Program-made: the position numbers and the translations under genes
Assembly: GCA_006937955.1 (NCBI GenBank)
Contig: SSNP01000010.1
Span: 2,268,418 to 2,332,417 of the forward strand
DNA length: 64,000 nucleotides
Source: Pachypanchax playfairii
Taxonomy: Eukaryota > Chordata > Actinopteri > Cyprinodontiformes > Aplocheilidae
Reading direction: 5' to 3'
Notes under the pieces: model-generated
The model's input: the letters and a program-made list of their open reading frames with translations, nothing else
Databases searched by the model: none
What the model was told of the DNA's origin: nothing
Shown: piece by piece, positions 59,100 through 64,000 of the stretch
How the letters are laid out: each line of letters opens with the position of its first letter
How positions within the stretch are numbered: position 1 is the stretch's first letter

Positions 59100-60285
59100 T
59101 CAGTTTCTCGAACGGCATCACCAGTGCCGTTAAGAGATATTTATATTTTAAGATATACTATTATCATACAGCTCTGGGCATCACCGGCGGCGTCTTACAA
59201 AAGTAGCACAATGGCGTCATTTTACTTTATTTAATAAGAGGAAGCGATTTGCCACAGAGCGAGCTTATACTCAGGTTGGAGGGAGGGAATAATGATATTG
59301 TGAACACAAAAATGTTGTGGGAGGACGCATGCAGTTATTTTTTTTCCTCAGTTTTCCAAATTCCTCTCTCACTTTTATAAATCTCCCTCTCAGTTTTCTT
59401 TCCTACGTTTAATTCCTCAACGTGCTCCCTCTCGCTTCCGAGCTCTGGGCCCGCTCGCTTCAAGAGTTACCTTTGAGTGACGTCACCGATCCAGACCCAA
59501 CCAGACGATGCACCGATCTCTTCGGCTGATGCTGTTACTCTTTATAAAGCTGTTTAATGGTCAAATAAATGTCTCAAACCCCTCAACTTTCTAAGATCCA
59601 CTAAATTAAGGTTTTCTGATTTGGCTGTTTTATAAATTAAACAGTAGCCTAACAATTTTACAATTCCATACAAATAGCAGTGAATAAAAAGGTTTCAAAA
59701 TGAATGGAAAGGTTGAGCACCAGAATTAAAATGTTTAAATACATTAAAACATGACTAAAATAGTTCCTATGGGTTTTTAAACGTAAACATAAATACTTAA
59801 GCACCACTGCAATAAATCTTTTAAAGCTATTTATCATTGTGAAAGTGAAACATTGAAAATATATATTGATTTTATTATGAGATTTGAAATAAATGAATGT
59901 TGGACCCTTGACCAGGTTTGAAAGTAACACATAGTTACGATGCATAGAGGTGAGGCTGAAGATAGATGCAATATTAACTTCCATCTGTGGAAGTGCAAGT
60001 CCTGGCAGGAGTTCAACATAAATGTTTATTTTACTAGTCCACTAACCTTTTTTTTTAACAAAAAACTTTCATAATAAAATATACTAAAGCGATTTTAACA
60101 ATTTTTAGCTCCACCGTTAGTTTTTAATTTAAGTAAATTTTGTTGTCTTGTTGTTTTGACCAAATGATAAGAGGGTTTCTGTTTTCAGGATGACCTGATG
60201 TGTTTTTGAGTAATACTTCAGAACGCTCTGCCATCCATCATCAGTGTTAAGCAAGCACAGAGAAGAGCTTTCATGGAGTCAAAAG
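59100..60285. other. Gene-free AT-rich stretch
   Basis: No supported gene. Minus-strand ORFs of 61 and 108 codons overlap each other without known motifs. A TGACGTCA-like CRE (GTGACGTCACC) is at about 59,477-59,487. Confidence 0.4.
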
Positions 60286-60289
60286 CCCA

Positions 60290-60690
60290 TACCCTGCAAC
60301 CCGGACCAGTTTTTCATGTTTTTGAAGGTTCTTGCATTTGGGTCCAAACAGCAGGACCATCCCGACTAGTATGATGTCTATCGGTAAGCAGAATCCTAAC
60401 ATCATGGAGCGACTTCCTGTTCACAACTGGGCTCAGTGAGGATCTGGACACCAGAGGAGGAGATACAGAGAAACCTGCCTGATGAATTTAAAGACTATCC
60501 AGACACCACAGTCATCCTGGACTGCTGTTTTCCTCCTATAAGTCCTACTGCACTCTGGAAGGGCTCATCACATGGTGCCACATGGGCCAGGGACATTTAT
60601 ATCTGCACTGCATGTGTCTTGTTATTCAAAACACCAGAAAGCTTTGAGGCAAGTCATTTATTGTTCATTTTCCATAATAACATGAAATAA
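60290..60690 (+). pseudogene. Harbinger/THAP-type transposase (DDE_Tnp_4) fragment
   Basis: Plus-strand reading gives QFFMFLKVLAFGSKQQDHP and then RIWTPEEEIQRNLPDEFKDY followed by PDTTVILDC. This is the P...F...YP-T-VI(I/L)DC block around the first catalytic Asp of DDE_Tnp_4 transposases, here at about 60,505-60,515, with the usual upstream (E/Q)FF-LKxL segment. The Glu expected after DC is missing (DCCF), and stops separate the pieces. Dead relic. Confidence 0.6.
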
Positions 60691-60777
60691 CACCACAATG
60701 TAGCAACATGTCACCCTTGACCTTTACATGTATTTTCATTCACGGTAACTAATTACATTTTTACTATTCTGAAATCT

Positions 60778-61140
60778 TTAATTTGTTGAGATGGAATTGA
60801 TGAAGAAGTAAAAAAAGAAATAATCAACCTTTTTCTTCATGGTTTGCATGACTTCAATGGCACCAACAATTATCTGTATGAACGTGTCATCTTCTGTGTA
60901 AATGACAAAGTCACACCACTCACCTCCTGTAATCTGTCCCTGGACCTGCCAATGATGGGACAGCCTCAGTGTGTGTTCCCTCTTTGGTCATAATGTAAGG
61001 ACAGTCAACACATCTACACACATTTGGACATTTAATTTCTAACAGGCCAAACACTGGCTGCCCCTCAGGCTCGTATCCCATCAGGTGTTGATCCATCCAT
61101 GGAGCTTCAGCGTGGATCAGGAACCCACTCACCTTGCAGT
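60778..61140 (-). pseudogene. YqaJ-type exonuclease domain relic
   Basis: The minus strand reads SGFLIHAEAPWMDQHLMGYE, then FGLLEIKCPNV and VDCPYIMTKEG; after a frameshift come GQVQGQITGGEWCDFVIYTE and DDTFIQII, with KKKVDYFFFYF before a TAA at 60,778-60,780. E-I-K in LLEIKCP carries the catalytic acidic residue and lysine of the YqaJ/lambda-exonuclease fold, and QVQGQ...WCDFV is the usual C-terminal block. Such domains occur as a second protein in some fish DNA transposons, notably ISL2EU/Harbinger relatives. It faces the transposase fragment tail-to-tail, as expected for a two-gene element. Frameshifted and partial. Confidence 0.7.
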
Positions 61141-61686
61141 ACTCTTGTTGCTATATGTTCCAAGGCCACACACTGTCACACGTCAGCAGGCTGATAGAGA
61201 TGTCCCAGAAGACTTTCAGCAGATCTTTCTGTCCTTGTGTGACAGACTTTTCTGAATTTAGTAGAGGTTATGTGAGACCTCCTTAGTTAGTGTCACTTAA
61301 CTCAGGAACTCAGCTCTCGCCTGCTGTTATTAGTTTTGTAGGAAGTCTCCAATGATGTCACGAGGGATACCAGATGATGGTGCTGATGTTCAGTACAGAC
61401 AAATGCACGAGCAGAAGGGGTCCCAGTCTGTAATGCAAGAGAAGAAGAAGAAGGACATTTCCTTGTTGCAACAGCAAAACTCACAGAAACATCACACAAG
61501 AAAAAATAAAGAAACAAAGTAGCAGCAATAATGTACATAAATGAATGGAAAATGTGCATCGTCAAATAGAGAGTGACAGCTCTAGGGAAGGGGGGCATCT
61601 GTGTACCTGCTTAGACAGCACACTTCCCTCCCGCACTGGACCGGACACAGACTCCACCAGATGTGCACCACTGGAGACAGTCATTG

Positions 61687-62392
61687 GCTACGTTTACATG
61701 CGCCAAATTTCCCCAATCTGATTAAAATCTTGGTCAATCTGAATTCCCAAATCCCTGTTTACATGGACACTAACTGAAATGATCTGATCATGCCATGAGT
61801 ACACATGCACCAAGCACTCAATCAGGTTAAATGAGTTGAGCATGCGCACAGAGAGTTGTCTTTCCGGGGGAAGAAAAAAAAGTAAACAAACTCCGTCCTT
61901 TCTGCACGTCTTTCCCGCCCCATCGTGTGCTCGAGCTGACTCACGTTATCCCCAATATGAACCTTCTGCGGGTGATTACCGTTATGTTTGGGTTTTTACT
62001 GGTCGCATTAACCAAGCTAGCGGCTGAATACATATTGCTACTGCTCCTCCACCACAGGAGAGGAGAGTAGGATGACAGGATGACTGCACCAGCAGACCAC
62101 TTCTGTTTACTTCCCGCTATGTTTTCTACTTGGGTCTGCGAAAGCAGAAAGACGTCACGCTGAAGTTGTACGCATGCGCAAAGGGCTCTTTTCACCCTTT
62201 CTTTCCGAATGGGTGTGTACATGCACGTCTATCCGAATGAAGATCGGACAAAACCACCCCTCTCGATCGGAAGTAAATTTCTTTCGGATCAGGCTGCATC
62301 GGATCAAAACATTCTGATTGACGTGTTTACATGACGTCTTTTTTATCCGATTGGGCGTTTATTCCGATTAAATGTGCCCATGTAAACGTAGC
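61687..62392. mobile_element. Inverted-repeat DNA element, TIR GCTACGTTTACATG
   Basis: A 706-bp element with GCTACGTTTACATG at the left (61,687-61,700) and its complement at the right (62,379-62,392), followed inward by GATTAAAAT/ATTCCGATTAA-like steps. The ends resemble those of ISL2EU-type elements from memory. It contains two GCATGCGCA NRF1-like sites (about 61,842 and 62,172). No coding capacity. It may be related to the transposase and nuclease relics next to it. Confidence 0.75.
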
Positions 62393-62548
62393 TAGTGTCA
62401 CAACTCCTGAACCTTCAGAGCAGAGATGTCAGGCAGAGGGCAGCTGACTCCTTTATACAAATTACTTCTGTGAATAAAAAAAACATTATTTATTAAATAC
62501 ATGTACAAAATTATAAGATTTAGTAATGCAGTTTGAACTGAAGCTTAA

Positions 62549-63078
62549 AGCTATAGTGCGTAACTTCTGTCGCCCCCTTGTGGAATTTTGCGTTATTACA
62601 ACAAAGAAGCTGGCGCTTCCATATGACGTATGCCCACCTGTCACCCCCCCACCCCCCTTCCCCCAACCGCTATCCCTCTGCCGCTGTGATTCGCGATTCC
62701 ACAACAATATTCTGTTTGAATAAGGACAGCTGTAGAAAAAAGATGGACTCTTTGGAAGAACTTCCAGATAAGTGAGTCTGGACCGTTTCTTTGGCTTCTC
62801 CACCATGTCACTTTCCCGTTCTGCCTGCACTCTGCCTCCTGCTACGAGACTCTTCGCTCGTCCTCCCCCTCCCTTCTTATGACGTAAAATACGTAATTTC
62901 CTGCGCGCCAGTGCGGGAATGTCGCCGGTCGACACGCAAAGTAAAAATGATATATATTAAAAAATACCGTGAGATGTTTGAGGAGCCGATCGGCTTAATC
63001 TGCATTGTGTCATCTCCTCTAATAGTGGCTTGGCTGAAACGGACATTCACGGACATGTAAAAGTTACGCACTATAGCT
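62549..63078. mobile_element. TTAA-flanked non-autonomous DNA element, family 3
   Basis: A 530-bp element with TTAA at 62,545-62,548 and 63,079-63,082. Ends are the inverted repeat AGCTATAGTGCGTAACTT, nearly perfect at the right (AAGTTACGCACTATAGCT). The interior is GC-richer, with CTGTCGCCCCCTTGTGGAAT near the left end. Kolobok-like by TTAA target. ORFs of 64-149 codons on either strand here are shadows. Confidence 0.85.
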
Positions 63079-63728
63079 TTAACAATCTAGTAGAATTTCA
63101 AAAATAAATCAAATTCTGTAAGGAATTTGACAAAAGTGTTAAGGTTAACATGTGTTTTTATAAATGTTTGATAACCTGCTGATCATAATACTTTTGACTT
63201 ATACATTAATTTGTTCAAAGACTAATATATTTTCAGAGGTCTGTAAAAACCGACTTAAGTTTTTGTTGACGACATTTTTCTTCTAGTATTTTGTTCAACA
63301 AAAATATATTATGTGTTGGTATGTTGGTGCATGAGAAGCTTGGAACTCGCCAATATGTTAGTCATATTTGAGTTACTGTATAAACACAAAAGTAATTTTC
63401 ACATATCCAAAAAGGGCATTAATAAAAAAGTAGTCAGAGAATATCCCAATGATTAATTAATTAAAAAAAGAATTCACATTTAAAACCTCAGTTCAATTTA
63501 TAACAGCAAAAAATTTAAAGCAAGAAAACTTTACTTGCAAACAAACGCACGAAACTCTAGTTTGTTAATTAATAATTTAAAATTTTAACCTTGGATTATT
63601 TATTACTTTGGTCATAAGGTTATGTACTAAGATTTTTTAATTTTTTCACTTGTTGCTTTGAATATTCCCCCAACAGATTGAATAACTGACAGGCGCTTCA
63701 CTAAGGCTTCTAAAAATAATAAACTTAC
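63079..63728. other. Gene-free AT-rich stretch
   Basis: No supported feature other than AT-rich sequence; would be intron 1 if the exon at 63,729-63,812 is real. Confidence 0.4.
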
Positions 63729-63812
63729 ATCCTTCACCCCGCACAAACTATCACGATAGTTATGTTGCTTATTTGACACCTTGAATCTACATTCACTACC
63801 AATGTCGGACAT
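63729..63812 (-). CDS. Possible first coding exon of an unidentified gene
   Basis: Minus-strand ATG at 63,812 opens exactly 28 codons (MSDIGSECRFKVSNKQHNYR, then DSLCGVKD) to a strong donor GAT|GTAAGT. Upstream on the same strand is GC-richer sequence with GACTTCCGCTCAC, an ETS-type site, as in a promoter. An in-frame ATG twelve codons earlier is an alternative start. No family recognised and no second exon identified. Confidence 0.35.
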
Positions 63813-64000
63813 TTTATGATATTTACGAAGGTTTACAAAAGTAAACACGGTAACCCACCTCCATGATCATGTGGGACGCGCTTTGCTGTGAGCGGAAGTC
63901 ACCTGACTGAAAAGAGTCCAAGGCTTAAAACTGCTATACTCATTTTGCATAACAAATTAGCTTAACATGTTTCTTTTCATGCCCATTAAAAATGTTTTAA

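Overview
The window is vertebrate nuclear DNA, almost certainly from a ray-finned (teleost) fish. Genes are split by GT-AG introns with vertebrate exon boundaries. The flanks are AT-rich and carry repeats common in teleosts: short TTAA-flanked DNA elements, a Tc1-type transposase relic, LINE 3' ends, and (CA)n-bounded elements. No species is named because nothing seen fixes it.

Layout. 1-21.8 kb has no complete gene. A Tc1-like transposase relic is followed by an 11-bp minisatellite (about 3.05-8.4 kb), a 3.35 kb single-copy-like flank, a lone N at 11,767, a second 11-bp minisatellite (11.8-15.0 kb), and a near-identical second copy of the flank (15.0-18.4 kb). At 21.86-21.98 kb, minus strand, is the first coding exon of unc119; its other exons were not found. 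23.0-27.6 kb is a 14-bp minisatellite. 28.7-38.5 kb holds two divergent beta-crystallin genes, crybb1-like (minus) and cryba1-like (plus), separated by a (CA)n-bounded repeat and a 26-27 bp minisatellite. 40.5-51.8 kb holds three complete housekeeping genes: rps25 (minus), trappc4 (plus; divergent from rps25 with 307 bp between the two ATGs) and slc37a4 (minus; tail-to-tail with trappc4). Their predicted lengths are 123, 219 and 429 aa. 53-64 kb is repeat-rich. It contains a degenerate repeat with many RFX X-box-like palindromes, an unidentified single-exon 352-codon ORF with an NRF1/E-box/CCAAT cluster upstream, relics of a Harbinger-type transposase and a YqaJ-type nuclease, and two inverted-repeat elements.

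The genes are not one pathway. The two crystallins are lens structural proteins and may share control. unc119 is a lipid-binding chaperone of photoreceptors and cilia. rps25, trappc4 and slc37a4 serve the ribosome, ER-to-Golgi/TRAPP tethering and ER glucose-6-phosphate transport, and appear to be a conserved neighbourhood; human RPS25, TRAPPC4 and SLC37A4 also lie together on 11q23.

Items most worth checking: the 6.6 kb repeated module with the N (recent duplication or mis-joined haplotypes), the unknown 352-codon ORF, the RFX-motif array, the missing remainder of unc119, and roughly 15 kb of minisatellite in the left half.
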